Shown in pieces: positions 24,627 through 35,840 of a stretch of DNA of 64,000 nt. The position numbers and the translations under genes are program-made. This stretch comes from Sympetrum striolatum (taxonomy: Eukaryota; Arthropoda; Insecta; Odonata; Libellulidae). Each line of letters starts with the position of its first letter. Positions within the stretch are counted from its first letter, which is position 1. The stretch is taken from the NCBI GenBank assembly GCA_947579665.1, contig OX388349.1:76140841-76204840 (forward strand). Direction: 5' to 3'. The notes under the pieces are model-generated. The model was not told the DNA's origin, searched no databases, and saw only the letters and a list, made by a program, of their open reading frames with translations.

Positions 24627-25190
24627 GCTCTGGGCGCTGTGGGCGAAATGCCAATTTCATCTTTTTTCATGGAACATGTCCCGAAAAACAGTATTTATAA
24701 TGTTTGTGACGTAAAAGATAAGAATATATAAATTAATCACTTATCTTCCAAGTTTAGATAGAACATAGAGTTCGAAAATAGTGTCGTAGATATATATTTA
24801 CATCTTTTATATATGGAGAAAGTCATGTGCTGGCCACATCAGATTTTTTATCCATGTGATAGTTATTTATCATTATTTCTGATAATAATACTCATATGTC
24901 AATATTGTTTGCTATATATAACTAAGCAATTAAGATTTTGTAGCATATAATTAATACATATAATTGGTAATTATTAATTAATGTATACTTAATGTTCTTT
25001 TTATTTACTTTTAATACTTTAACTCCTGCTCTTGTTATATATTTATCTAAAACAACAGATGTTGAAATTGTGGCTTAGTGATTTCTGAGGAGGACGTAAG
25101 ATGCAATTATCGGTTAGATCGGGGATGGGTGTCCTAACGTTTAGGGCTTCGTTTGTTGGGCGATTCAGGGGGGATGAAGGTCCGGTGAAG
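24627..25190. other. AT-rich non-coding stretch
   Basis: After TGGGCGCTCTGGGCGCTGTG the sequence is AT-rich with many short TATAAT-type words. No gene or RNA is seen. Confidence 0.6.
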
Positions 25191-25800
25191 ATTAAGAGGA
25201 AACCTTAGGAGAGGGTGACTGAGGGGAAAGGCGCAGGGGTCGGGTCCTTGGGAGAAGATTTGTCATGGGGTTGGGGTCCAGAGGAAGAGAAGAGGCCCTG
25301 GGGAGAAGGCTCCCGGGGTAGGGGTTCCAAAGGAGGGAAGGGGCCTTGGGGTCGAGGGGTCCAGGGGTATGGGGCCCTAGGGTGGGTGGGGGGACAGGGT
25401 TCTCGGGGTAGAAGATCCCGGGGTAAGGGGTCCAAAGGTGGAGGAAAGGGTCCCAGGAATTAGGGGATCCAAGGGAGGAAGAGGACTTGAATTGAGAGGG
25501 TTCCGGGGATAGGGGATCTAAGGGTGGGGAGATCCCTTAGGGTGAAAGGGGGTCCCGGGTTAGCGGATGCAAAGGAGGGAAGGGGCCTTGGGATGAGAGG
25601 GGTCCCTGGGTTGGAGGCCCAAGGGGGGAATGGGTCTTTGGGTGAAGGGGGTCCCGTGGGTTGAGGTCCAATGGAGGGAAGGGCCCCTGTTGGGGATATG
25701 GTAGGGGCTATCGGGGTAGGGGATCCCGGGGTATGGGGTCCCAGGGTTAGGGGCTCCAAGGGTGGGAAGGGTCCCTAGTTGTGAGGGTGTTCCCGGAAGG
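25190..25800 (+). repeat. G-rich degenerate minisatellite, strong G-quadruplex potential
   Basis: About 600 bases are dominated on the + strand by runs of three to six G in the pattern GGGGTCC, AAAGGAGGGAAGGGG, CCTTGGGG. The spacing is irregular, roughly 15 to 35 bases, so it is a degenerate repeat rather than a clean tandem. Both strands are open for 80 to 100 codons (Gly-rich on +, Pro-rich on -), but composition alone explains this. Confidence 0.85.
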
Positions 25801-26223
25801 ACGGTGGTCTTGAAGAAATTCTGGTGATTCTCAACCCCGTCCTAGGACACTGTTTCGACTCTCTCTCTCCGCTTTCCATCGCCTTGTTCCGTTGCTGAAA
25901 TTCATCGTCGTGGTACCTCCGTATAGTCCAACTCGATTCCTGATTATTTTCAAGATCCAAGTTCCACAAATCTCAAATTATGAAAAGGTAATTTTTTGAT
26001 AATCTCCCATTTTTCTCTTATATTGTATACTTTTACATTTGTTACTATTAGGTACTACCATTAAAGAAATAAAATCCCTGTTACTCATTTAATTTTATAC
26101 TAGTAAACTCCCCCTTCATGCATTTCCATTTTTTTTAATATGCAACGTATAAACATAAACAACTTAATATAAATCTTATCAATATACTATTTTTTATAAA
26201 TGTTAATCAGGATGGAATTATAA
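25801..26223. other. Exon-like GC-balanced segment followed by AT-rich DNA
   Basis: Positions 25,800-25,985 have balanced composition and end in ATGAAAAG|GTAATT, a fair splice-donor match, after which the sequence turns AT-rich and intron-like. The minus strand is also open here for about 64 codons without an ATG. No homology is recognised. Confidence 0.25.
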
Positions 26224-26439
26224 ACTAAGAATTTTTTCGAAATTCCAGAAAATTACGAATTTGACTTCATTGAACATTATGCAGTTCGTGAGAATCACAC
26301 AAACGCACTGCTTCAAAATTTATGCTATGAAATCAAGTTTGAGCTAAAATTCTGTCACTCAAAAATCTTTCCCTTCCTCGACGTAACATATTTCGTCATC
26401 TTGATGACCACAAACGAACGTATAAATGTCCTTACGTAA
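26224..26439 (+). pseudogene. Possible Penelope-like reverse transcriptase relic
   Basis: A 71-codon frame without an ATG ends in TAA at 26,437. Around residues 29-56 it reads like the segment after the catalytic YADD of Penelope-like reverse transcriptases. There, a short helix and an I-K/Q-F-T-type strand are followed about ten residues later by an LPFLD motif. Here these appear as EIKFELKF (26,319-26,342) and then FPFLDVT (26,368-26,388). The upstream catalytic region is not visible, and the sequence continues in another frame after the motif. The assignment rests on this motif pair alone and is inference; it would fit the hammerhead-bearing elements nearby. It could equally be a chance open frame. 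Confidence 0.25.
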
Positions 26440-26570
26440 ATCGGTTTGATAAAGAAAATCTCCAAAATGGCCGTAATTTTGTTCCTGCTGTTTTGTGTTT
26501 GTTTGTGTTTTTATGCTTTTCAGAAGTATATATTTTAATATGCATTCTTATCCATCTCCTCTTGACAGCT

Positions 26571-27050
26571 GGTTGAGCAACGGTTTCCAAAGAATCCCGT
26601 GAGGCAAAGATGAGTGTGCTGTGGGCTATAATAGAGTCTTGGCTCCTACTTGGTATCGTATTTCTTGATTATTATAGCCTAATGATTAAATTTATCTTTC
26701 TTCTTCATATAAAGTGTTAATAATATTTCTTTGATGTTTTTCTCTTTCAACCACCAGGAGCCCTCCCTGAAGTGCCCTTCAGTTCCTCACGAACCCCACA
26801 AACGGATGTTCTCCATTGTCATGCCTCAAGAAGATGACAGTACATTGCAGTGAACAGTTGAATTCTATCTGGTATCACATTTATTTCTAATAATTAGCTC
26901 TTAATAAATTTTTGTTCTAATTTATTTTCTATACTCAGTATTACCAAGTTTTTTATAGGGTTTGGCTACAAGGATAGCATGTTAAAATGCGTCTTTTTTA
27001 TTTTCAGGCAAAGACCACACTTTAATGACAAAGCCTTCAAACAAGGTTAC
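26571..27050 (+). other. Cluster of exon-like islands
   Basis: Three balanced segments are separated by AT-rich DNA and bounded by plausible splice signals: CTTGACAG before 26,571, TCAACCACCAG before 26,758, and TTTATTTTCAG at 27,008 with AAACAAG|GTTACT after it. The segment 26,758-26,853 is open for 31 codons and ends in TGA. The three do not join into one clear reading frame, so untranslated exons, a non-coding transcript or coincidence are all possible. No protein family is recognised. Confidence 0.2.
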
Positions 27051-27466
27051 TGCTCGGATTTGAAATAGAAAAAAAGAGCTATGGTAAAGCTACCTTTACT
27101 CAAGAATTTTCGGAAGGACTGTGAAAGATGTTTGTGTTTGAAGTGTTTGAAAATCATTATTTAAAGGGTTAGATATTCGTTTACCATAATCTTAGAACAA
27201 AAATGCAGTGATTTTCAAGATTTTCAACAAACCATCAGATCGCACCATTTTCTTTCAGACATTTGTTAACCGTCTGACGATGAGCTTGAATTAGTGAGTG
27301 AATGGGAGAGATGTGTATGCGATAATCTTTGAGAATTGGGATTGAGGAGATTTTTTAAGTGAATTCGATATATTCTTTTGATAGATACATTGTATTCTAA
27401 GTGATAGTGAAGAGAAGAACTATGAAAATTTAGAAGAGGAAGCCGAAACTTTGAATATCTTTCGAG

Positions 27467-27501
27467 ATGGAGTTTGCCGCCCAGTTGGCATACGGAGAAC
27501 G
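27467..27501 (+). other. Candidate first coding exon with strong splice donor
   Basis: An ATG at 27,467 opens eleven codons (MEFAAQLAYGE) plus two bases, ending at CG|GTGAGC, a good donor. The codons are GC-ending and unlike the surrounding AT-rich DNA. A second frame across the same donor is open from 27,391 without an ATG. No downstream exon is identified. Confidence 0.2.
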
Positions 27502-28534
27502 GTGAGCAATTTATTTGGCATTATAGTATTCCTGAAAAACTATGTTCGCTGAAGTTACTATTTTTAGTTGATAAATAATCCTAAGTTGTCGAATCTCTCA
27601 ATTTTTATTAAAATACTCATTTATGTATTTGAAATTCGGTGTATAGAGGAATTTAATATTTTTTAACCTTACTTCAGCTAATACCACTAATCTATCTCAT
27701 CTGCAACATATATTTTCCAATTTGTTTTCTAATTATCAACATCCACCTTTCATTATTATTGATCATAATAACATCATGGAAATGTTTCTTTTCAGTTTTT
27801 AGCCAACCGTAAATCATCTTCTGAGCGATGAAGAGAATTAGTCTAAAGGAAACTTACCTAACAAGATGAAAAGGAAACTTTAATAACAAATTAGTTATTC
27901 AATTTTTTCTCATAAAAAATTAGGGTAGTTTGCGCCCTGTGGTCAGTCACGTAACCCTTCAATTAAAAATTGACCATTTACAATAATTTTCACTCAGATG
28001 CAAAAGCATTTAACGAACAATTTATATAATTTCTCCTCTTAGACAATCCTTAAATCTCTCAATTCGCGTTCAAGGCCTAAGAGCTAGACTTTAAAACGCT
28101 AATTATTTGATTATATTCGTGTTTGTGTCTTCATCACTGTACCGAATACACAGTTGTTGGCTTTTAAATGTTATTTATATTAATAACTCACATTTATATC
28201 AAAGCCTTCAGAAGAACATTCCCCACCCAAAAAAATAAAGCGAACATCCTTTTTTATGCTTCTATCTAGGCATGCGTGCAAGAGAAGTCGTCGATTCCCA
28301 ACATGAAAGATTGTAAAATTGTCAATACTCGTAGCAATAAAGGAAATGAATGTTATAAAAATAAGTTCAAGTTCAGAAAACGTACCTAAAACTTTCCTTC
28401 CCGACTTTATACGTAATTCTACATAGCTTTTACGTAACTGAGTTACGTAGAAGCATGAATTTCTGTTTCAAACAATCTGAAGTTGGTCCTTTTAAAGTAT
28501 TCCGAATTTCCCAATGCTAAGAGAATATAAATAT
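27502..28534. other. AT-rich intron or intergenic DNA
   Basis: Low-GC sequence without open frames of note. Nothing further is seen. Confidence 0.6.
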
Positions 28535-28605
28535 TGTCGACAGGACTCAACAGAACCCAAATCGCCCACTTTTTGGACGGTTGCTCTTACCATTGAGCTT
28601 TCTCT
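28535..28605 (-). repeat. tRNA-related SINE or tRNA pseudogene fragment
   Basis: On the minus strand AAGCTCAATGGTAAGAGCAA (28,581-28,600) is a good D-arm and box A, with GCTC/GAGC pairing. About 25 bases further comes GGTTC-TGTT-GAGTCC (28,543-28,557), a box B interrupted by four bases. No acceptor stem closes it. The overlapping 67-codon plus-strand frame that starts at 28,514 is therefore probably spurious. Confidence 0.55.
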
Positions 28606-31600
28606 GTGGAAAGTCTCATACCATTTCAAAGGACGTCATGGTTGCAAGCATGCACCAGCAAGTTATGGTTCAGAGTTATGGCTCAGGGTCATGGCAGCTT
28701 TGCGTCTCCAGGTGTAAGCACTTTTAACTTCAGTAACTAAATCTCTATTAGGTGTATCACAGTTTTTATTTATAAATATTGCATAATAAGTGCCAAGAAT
28801 AACAAATTTATGGTAATCAAAGGCTTTTTAAATTGACATTCTTAAAAGAAAAATAAATGCATTAAGATGGGCCAACAACTGGTATTCAATAACTACGAGG
28901 CAGTCTGTCTATATTATTTCTTATATTCGTGAATATAATGAATTAAAAGGACAACGATTGTGAGAGTAACCAAATATATCATTGCATTTCGTTTTCCTTT
29001 GGAGTGATTTTACAGCAAAATCTCCCGAAAACTTTTAGTATTATTAGCAATTTTCTCCACAGCTTTTTATTGGTTTTATTACCTAATATTAATTTATATT
29101 TTTATTTGATATTTCATGTAGATTCTGAAATCCCGTACATTGGTCAGTTTATATCTAGACTATTTTAACAAGTGAATATCTTTACTAATCCCGGTAAGAG
29201 TAGGTTGAAAAATACAGCGACTTTTCTGTTCATATTTATTCATGAGTTCGTTATTTAACGTAGGGGATTTTTTAATTTGCTGAATTCAGGGTAGTGAATA
29301 TTAAAAATGGCTCGGTATTTTCCTCCGAAACCTAAAATAAACAGAAATTCTATAAATATTCAGTCAGATTGTCCGTGAATATTTAAATTTCAAATCACGC
29401 CAAAGGTTGCCGATAAACTATTCAAATAAAATATGATTTTTGCTGCGTCCCTCACGAGATTTAAGCAAAACAGTGCATGAAATCGATTCATTCTTAAATT
29501 TATATATTTAACCCTCTTTCCTTACACCTATGTAATTGTACTTAGAAGAAGTAAAATCGATGCGTTATTAAAGGATAAAAATGTATGTGGCTGCTATTTT
29601 AGAATTGCTGGTTCTGAATTTGTATTGTAACAATGATATTGTTAAACTATTATTGTAAATAATTTAATGATATTTTTTACTCTATTTAAAATATTGATAA
29701 TTTGAGTACAGTAAGCTTTTTTAATATAAATTTTCATAAATCGAAGTTTAGAATTAATTTAGGTGGTTATTTCATTATGAAATATTCTGAAGCAACCAAA
29801 CAAGTGTAGTAAACATTCGGCATTGCAAAAATTAATTTCAATATTTCAATCCAGAAAAATGATTTAATCATTTTCAGCCGTAACTATGGAGATTGTTTAG
29901 CAACTCTTAGTTATAGCTATCGTATGACGAAGTCCAAATTTTGTATTCAAAAATTTTGACTTGGCGCCGCTAAGGCTCTATTGGTATACTATGCAACTAA
30001 ATAAAATATCTGTACTCTGTATCCTCCAACCATTTTCTCAAAATTATAATTATTATATCTGGAAATTGAAACATGTTTATAAATTTTATGTAAATATTTG
30101 TAAATATTTATAAATTTTACATATATATTATTTTTATGGAAACCTTCTTTAATCTACTATAACATGCTATTTTTAAATCATTATCTCCTAACATCTCTTA
30201 TTTGCACCCAAAGCCTTAGGTATTAGTTATACATCCTTTTACTATTTAACTGCATGAAAATCAGGATCAAACCCCTGCGATCATTTTCTAGTTGATCGTT
30301 TTTCTCTCGATAGTGAATATTTTCTTAGCAAACTTAAGCTATGCGCTAAAAAAACAATCTATGAATACGGACGAGTGTAATTTAAACAGATTATTTTAAT
30401 CAATCTATGTTAGATAAGGTACTCATAGTGATCGGTTATATTCTCAATACATGTGTCAGAACAGCTGTATGAGTTACCATGTTTCCACAGAGATAGATTC
30501 CTCCCGCATATATTATTCTCGAGGTTAATACCCACTATATTTGTGATTTCTTAGAATAGTAGAGGACAACGATTGCTTATACCGATGAATATATTTTATG
30601 TTAAAATATTAACAAGAGATTTTTTACCCGAAGTATATCTGTGTTTTCTTAACTCTGTGTTTTACCAAACGACGAAGATACATGACAGTTGAATGTAATT
30701 GAAATATTGGCCTTCCCCCTGCATATATATCTGTTTTAAGAAATCAGTTCAGTTGAGCTGGTTTGAGAAGAAATATGTTCGTCGTGATAGTAATTTAAAC
30801 AAACCGGCAGTTGTCACATCGTATTTATTTCTAAATGCAGTAATTTTATCGTTTCATCAGATAATTTCGTTGTAAACAGTTCAATAAGCCGAAATGATTT
30901 CGAATTGAAAAAAGCATCCATCTTAATTATCACACTCGTGTGTACTGCTATGAATCCCTCCTTCTGCCATATCAACATCAGTTACATCGGGGAACCACCG
31001 TTAGGCTCCATTTCAATTAACATGATCGTGAGCATATAATGCAGAGTCTACCTGTTGAGGCGTGCATCTCATACGCACGCTGTGTCCGAAGGGACCAACT
31101 TAAATCACTTATTTGTCTCCCTCAATCCCAAAGGAAGCCAACCAACTGCTTCTGCATATCCCTTCCTTCAGTGCAGCATTGCTGAGCAGATATATGGACT
31201 AGTAATTCCAACCTCTTCAGAACTCGATACCTGGTATTTTAACCGTGATGTATTACAAAATCCGTCTTCTGTGTTTTCAAAAGATTTATATTATCGATTA
31301 CTGTAGTAAATAGAGGTAGCGTAACACATTGCTTTATTCTTCCTAAATTTATTTCTTTACCATAAGAAATTTTTCTCCTTTGGTCCTAGTATTTTCTTGC
31401 ATAACTCCATGAATTGTATTAATTAAAAGTTATAATTTATTAATAATATTTTTAGTTAACGCCTTTAGCTTTACTTCACAGTTTTATATCTATACACCGC
31501 CTTTGATGCAATTCAGCGTCTTTCTGTCCTCTCCCCTTTATCATACTTTCAATTACCTTCTATGGCAATCCATCTTTATCCAATATTCGACCCACTATCC

Positions 31601-32699
31601 ATCCTCTGCCATCAATTACTTCACTCTTTCTTCTCCTATCATCTCTTCCTTGTTTGTTTATCTATCATCCCCACTTTTGCCATTTTTCGTCACACCTCCA
31701 TCTCGAAGGCCTCTTATCTTTTGATGTCCTGCTTTCCCAGTATACACGTTCCACATAGCACTCAACACCAAGGTGCTTTCATTGATCTCTTTTTTGGATT
31801 ACGGAAAATTGGTACTTTTTCCGCGCAGAGACGTGAACTTATGAAACAAGTGTAAAAGAATGTGAAAAATAACTACATGACCATAAATCAAGCCCAGTTA
31901 CCCCCGTTTTCCGAGCAGGTATTCCAACCACTAAATTTGCATCTGAATCAATTCCACTCGGTTAACGGCATGCCTATGCGAATAAATGGCGCTCCAATTA
32001 GTGGCCTCAGGCACCACCACCAGAGGTCCTCGTCAAATTGTCAGTAGTGAATGTGTACCACTGTGTGTTGAGTCACAGTAATATCGATAATTTTCACTTT
32101 TCTGTATCCTCGAATCTCTTCCTGATCACCTTACTCCTTTTTCCATCAGTTAAATTCCTTTGCTATTATTCAATATTCATGGTAAGTATTATCCATATTA
32201 CTTGCCATTACAATGTTTCCATTATATTCTTCAACTATTGTGACTCTCTTTGGGCGATTGCCATCGTGACTCTTATCTTGTGTCTGCTGGGTTTGGTACG
32301 TTTCGGCGCTTTTTATTATATTTTTATATGCACCTGAGGTCTCATCTCTGTCTTTCACAACAAATATTGAATGTTGATGAGGTTTAAAAACCTGGAATGC
32401 CTGGAGCAAAATGATCCTTTGCATAACATGACGAAATGAATTAGCTCAATTTCGTTAAACAGAATTATGCAAAATTCCAATTAAACATTGCCACTAGCAG
32501 CTAAAGGGACCCACACCATCGTACTTAACTTTTACCGCACAATAAAACTAAATAAAAACTATAATATTTTTATTTTTTCTTTGATCTACCCTATATAAAA
32601 ACAGAAAAGTTTTTCAAACATAAGTTAATTAAAGAGTACCGAATTATTGCTTGAAAATATTTATTTTATAAACAAAGACTTTATTTGTAAAGCCTTAAA
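28606..32699. other. AT-rich non-coding DNA
   Basis: About 4 kb without a recognisable gene. Frames at 31,055-31,306 (83 codons) and 31,503-31,855 are open but start at TTG or lie in pyrimidine-rich low-complexity sequence. Positions 30,940-31,260 are less AT-rich. No element ends or tandem repeats stand out. Confidence 0.5.
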
Positions 32700-32960
32700 C
32701 ATTGTCTATGCATCCGGCGCCGAATCGTCCCGGCGCCGAAACGGCCGCACCGAAAGGTCCCACTCCCGTGTCCGCTTCCCCACTCCCTTCTTCATATCCC
32801 TTTATTCGGATATACATCACCCCTTCTCCTCCCCCTTTCCCTTCCTGGGCTTTCCGTGGATGACGCATCGTTTGTTTCAGAAGAACGCTAAGAATCGAGG
32901 GATTTTGGATCCTTTCAACTCATTTTTGTTCATCTCTTCTATTTCGGTCTCTCTCTTCCT
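32700..32960. other. GC-rich island with three degenerate 16-bp CpG-rich repeats
   Basis: GGCGCCGAATCGTCCC, GGCGCCGAAACGGCCG and CACCGAAAGGTCCCAC follow one another from about 32,716. A C-rich tract runs on to about 32,860. The plus strand is open for 112 codons, but it begins at TTG and no family is recognised. It may be the arm of an old GC-rich repeat element or a regulatory island. Confidence 0.4.
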
Positions 32961-33799
32961 CTCACCAATTTCACCTGTCATTTGAGTTGTCTTCCGATTC
33001 GATGCGCAGCAGATTCGTTAAGCCACTCTTGTTTCCTCTCACTGCTAATTTCTCCGCTCTCCATTTCACTTGAGGAATAGCAGTTTGGAATCGATTGGAC
33101 AGTCTTAAGACAGTCCTTTTGCACGATTAACTCGTTAGTACTGGGATAAGCGGTGTCATTGGTCGGATTAGATTGCATTTTGTCTGAATGATTAAGGTAT
33201 TAGCAAACAGTCTACGTTTTAAGGAGTCATTATCTCTATTCGTAGACATCGTACCCGGTTGAAAACTTTTACTTACTTTGTTTCTAGAACCTGGTGAGTT
33301 ACGATAGAAAATTGAATATTTTTCTTCTAAAATTCATCAATTTGAAAAACTTAACATCGTAACCAGAATAATATTAGCCATTATTATTCCGACTTAGAAT
33401 GTGATACCGATCAAGGATAACCATTATAAATCAAAGAAGAGGATACAAGTTGACTTAAAAAAGAGCATGAAACTATGAAAATTCTGAAAGAAAAACAGGC
33501 ATGAAATAGTCTGATAGAAGTGGTACTCTTAGTTTCTTAGTAAATCGTTGATTATAACTAGATTTACAGTTGATAGATCCTTGGTCTAAATATGGCTTGA
33601 ATTAGATACCATATTAACTGTGTCTACTTGAATGTATCATCACAAAGCATTGAACTGTTAAGTTTACCTCAAATAAAAGTCTCCATTCCAAAGAGAAGGT
33701 AATGAAGTGCTTGAAGGAGCAAGAAACTAATAAGAAGAATCAGTATAAAAGTGTGTTTTCGAGAATGCGACCGAAGGATTGTTTGAGATAAGAAGGTAC
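32961..33799. other. Unique non-coding DNA
   Basis: Moderately AT-rich, no open frame with an ATG of note, no repeat noticed. Confidence 0.5.
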
Positions 33800-33982
33800 A
33801 TGGATGAATTCCTCTCAATTTACGGTCCAAGGCAAAATGCAGAGATATCAGAACAACAAGGCGATAAAGCATCAGGAATGGGGATGCTGTCGAAAGGACC
33901 AAATAAACGGCGCAGCATCCATCCTGTGTCGGCAAACCCTCAAAAGAATCTCAGGCCTCAGGCGGACATCTCCTCGTGTTAG
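33800..33982 (+). CDS. Hypothetical 60-residue frame, doubtful
   Basis: An ATG-initiated frame (MDEFLSIYGPRQNAEISEQQ at its start) runs to TAG at 33,980. It is hydrophilic and basic toward the end, has no signal peptide or membrane segment, and matches no family I recognise. The segment has better GC balance than its surroundings. An overlapping plus-strand frame (33,804-34,025) is equally open, which weakens the case. It may be a scrap of a mobile-element protein, an exon, or noise. Confidence 0.15.
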   Translation: MDEFLSIYGPRQNAEISEQQGDKASGMGMLSKGPNKRRSIHPVSANPQKNLRPQADISSC

Positions 33983-34025
33983 CTATCTTGATCCCTTTTC
34001 AGCTTTTATGTGGGTTTCGGTATAA

Positions 34026-34440
34026 GGAGAAATAACTCGTTTGTGTACACTGAGGGAACAAGTTCTGAGCGTGTTTTGTACGGCAAATAACACGTCAGTC
34101 ATCGATGGATATGAGGCTCCAAACAGATTTCAATATCTCTCTCTTCAAACATCTGTTTTCGATGACACTCTCCTTTTAAATGAATAATACACTCGGAGGA
34201 TTTCATACAAATATAGTTTCCTCGTACCAACTTATAAAAATCGGATTTAAGCATTATCAACCTAAATTTTCATCGTTAGATTGATTTAAATTTGAGCATG
34301 CAAACATATTTTGGGAAGAAAAGTTGTTGTTCGTTTCCTGAGATTACTGTTTTCATGATCTCATCTTAATCTGGTAATACAGTCCAAGTATGTGCTAAAA
34401 GGTGCATTCGAACTATTTCAGATTTTTTTAGCAGCTTGCA
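34026..34440. other. Unique AT-rich DNA
   Basis: No gene, repeat or structured element is seen. Confidence 0.5.
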
Positions 34441-34454
34441 CTTGAATAGAAGTA

Positions 34455-34688
34455 AAATCGATTGTGGCAGGCTTTACTGAGTGGAAATCCATAACAGAGG
34501 TTGTTAAGAATAAAGATTTACCAATACTTTTTTTCCACAAATTTATTAGAAATACGACCGGTTTTGGCACAGATCGGCCATCTTTAGGTCCTGAAGTCAC
34601 CAGAAGATGGCCGATCTGTGCCGAAACCGGTCGTGTTTCTAATAAATTTGTGAAAAAAAAGTATTGGTAAATCTTTATTCTTAACAAC
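34455..34688 (+). mobile_element. Foldback retroposon E1 with hammerhead-like cores
   Basis: The 234-bp element is flanked by a 14-bp direct repeat, CTTGAATAGAAGTA, at 34,441-34,454 and 34,689-34,702. It begins with a leader containing GGCTTTACTGAGTGGAA. It then forms a near-perfect palindrome: left arm from 34,500, right arm ending at 34,688, short loop around GTCCTGAAGTCACC. The right arm carries AGAAGATGGCC...GTGCCGAAACCGGTCGTG and the left arm carries the same core on the minus strand. The long target-site duplication points to retroposition. The core resembles a hammerhead ribozyme of the type found in Penelope-like elements. Confidence 0.8.
34598..34635 (+). ncRNA. Hammerhead-like motif in E1 (degenerate)
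   Basis: CAC-CAGAAGA, then TGGCCGATCTGTGCC as helix II, then GAAAC, then CGGTC|GTG. The CAC/GTG bases can form helix I, GGC/GCC helix II, and ACC/GGT a minimal helix III of the kind that needs a dimer. Relative to CTGATGA two core positions differ (CAGAAGA), so activity is doubtful. Confidence 0.5.
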
Positions 34689-34702
34689 CTTGAATAGAAG
34701 TA

Positions 34703-35840
34703 CTGGGGATCATGTACTAATTCAACCTCACTCTGAGAATCAGTTTTGAAGAAAAAGAAATACTTTCAAAACTTCTAGTTGAAGCTCATTAAGTGCACAA
34801 AGCGATGATTTAATTCAGAAAATATTTGTATCGAGTAGTTATTAATTATGCCAATATCACAGAAATAGTTGATGAACGAGTAGAAAATTTTATAGAAATA
34901 ACTACGTTTTACTACTTAATAAGACGTGTCGTTCTTCAAGTATGTACTTTTTGCAAAATAATCTTGGGTGTTTCAATTAAAGTTTGTCAATTTTTGGAAA
35001 ATATGGTACTAGAAATATTTTGACAAGTCTAAAACAAATTTTGAATAAATTTCGCTTGAAAAATAAAAATAACACGGTACACTGATAACATCAAAGCATT
35101 TAAAATAACGTGCAGATTTAAGAAAAAAAAGAATAGTAAAAAAGTGAATGATTATTAAATCGCTACTAAAATTATGTTGTTATATCTGAAAACGCTTTAT
35201 AGTCGCCAATGCGATGATTCTTAATATTAAAACAACTCTTTCATCAATCACTGCATTCGTACCTTTTGCAAAATCGCTTAAGTTATTAAAATAGCAAACG
35301 AAAACGAAGATCTCAAATTGCTCTTTTCAAACCCCAATACCTTTTGAAGCGCTTTTCGCACAAATCGCGTGTATTTTAACGGTAGTGGAAATATTATACA
35401 AAATATTATCAAATTCTTGGCCGTGCCAATTACTTTTTGTACGATTTCATGTTTATCTGTCTCTTCCCCCCTTGCCACTCAAAAGTTGTGTTTGTCTGTC
35501 TCTTCTCCCTTGTTTTTACCACTCAAAAGTACGCCTCAGAAGTGCTACTTGAGTTGTATTTTGCTTTATACGGTTGTGACAGAGAGTGATTCAGTTAGCG
35601 AATCAATAATTGTTATTTAATATCTGTTACATTTACCTGATAGTTTTGTATCTATTGGTTACTCCTTAATTGTGTTTTTGACAATTTGTGGCCTATTCTT
35701 AAAAATGTGTTGTTGCAAAATGAGGTACCATAACATGTTTAAAGAAAACATATATGTCTACTATAAAAAAGAATAATTTTTCTTCTGCAGCATCTCTTAC
35801 ATAAATCCGAATCAAATTCTCTCACTGGCTGTATTAAACT
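34703..35840. other. AT-rich non-coding DNA
   Basis: No supported gene. A CTGTCTCTTC(C/T)CCCTTG motif is repeated at 35,457 and 35,496 together with CCACTCAAAAGT, a short local duplication of about 40 to 50 bases. Confidence 0.5.

Larger units (their letters stand above)
23839..24826. mobile_element. Candidate inverted-repeat element of about 1 kb
   Basis: ACTTTCTCCATATA at 23,839 is mirrored by TATATGGAGAAAGT ending near 24,826, a 14-bp inverted pair. Between them lie a conserved-looking segment with GTCCCTAGAATACGTTTTG, a (TG)n run and a tandem 317-bp duplication. No convincing target-site duplication flanks the pair and no coding capacity is seen. A non-autonomous transposon is possible but not proven. 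Confidence 0.35.

Noticed and set aside
25215..25759. Gly-rich plus-strand and Pro-rich minus-strand proteins.
   Set aside because: They follow from the GGGG/CCCC composition of the minisatellite, both strands are open at once, and no ATG context or splice pattern supports them.
28514..28717. 67-residue protein starting at an ATG.
   Set aside because: It overlaps a tRNA-like SINE fragment on the other strand and has no recognisable domain.
31503..31855. Coding region for a membrane protein.
   Set aside because: The two overlapping frames are pyrimidine-rich low-complexity sequence, with Ser/Phe/Leu content explained by composition.
32170..32424. 84-residue minus-strand frame and overlapping plus-strand frames at 32,038-32,337.
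   Set aside because: AT-rich, mutually overlapping frames on both strands with no shared family features.
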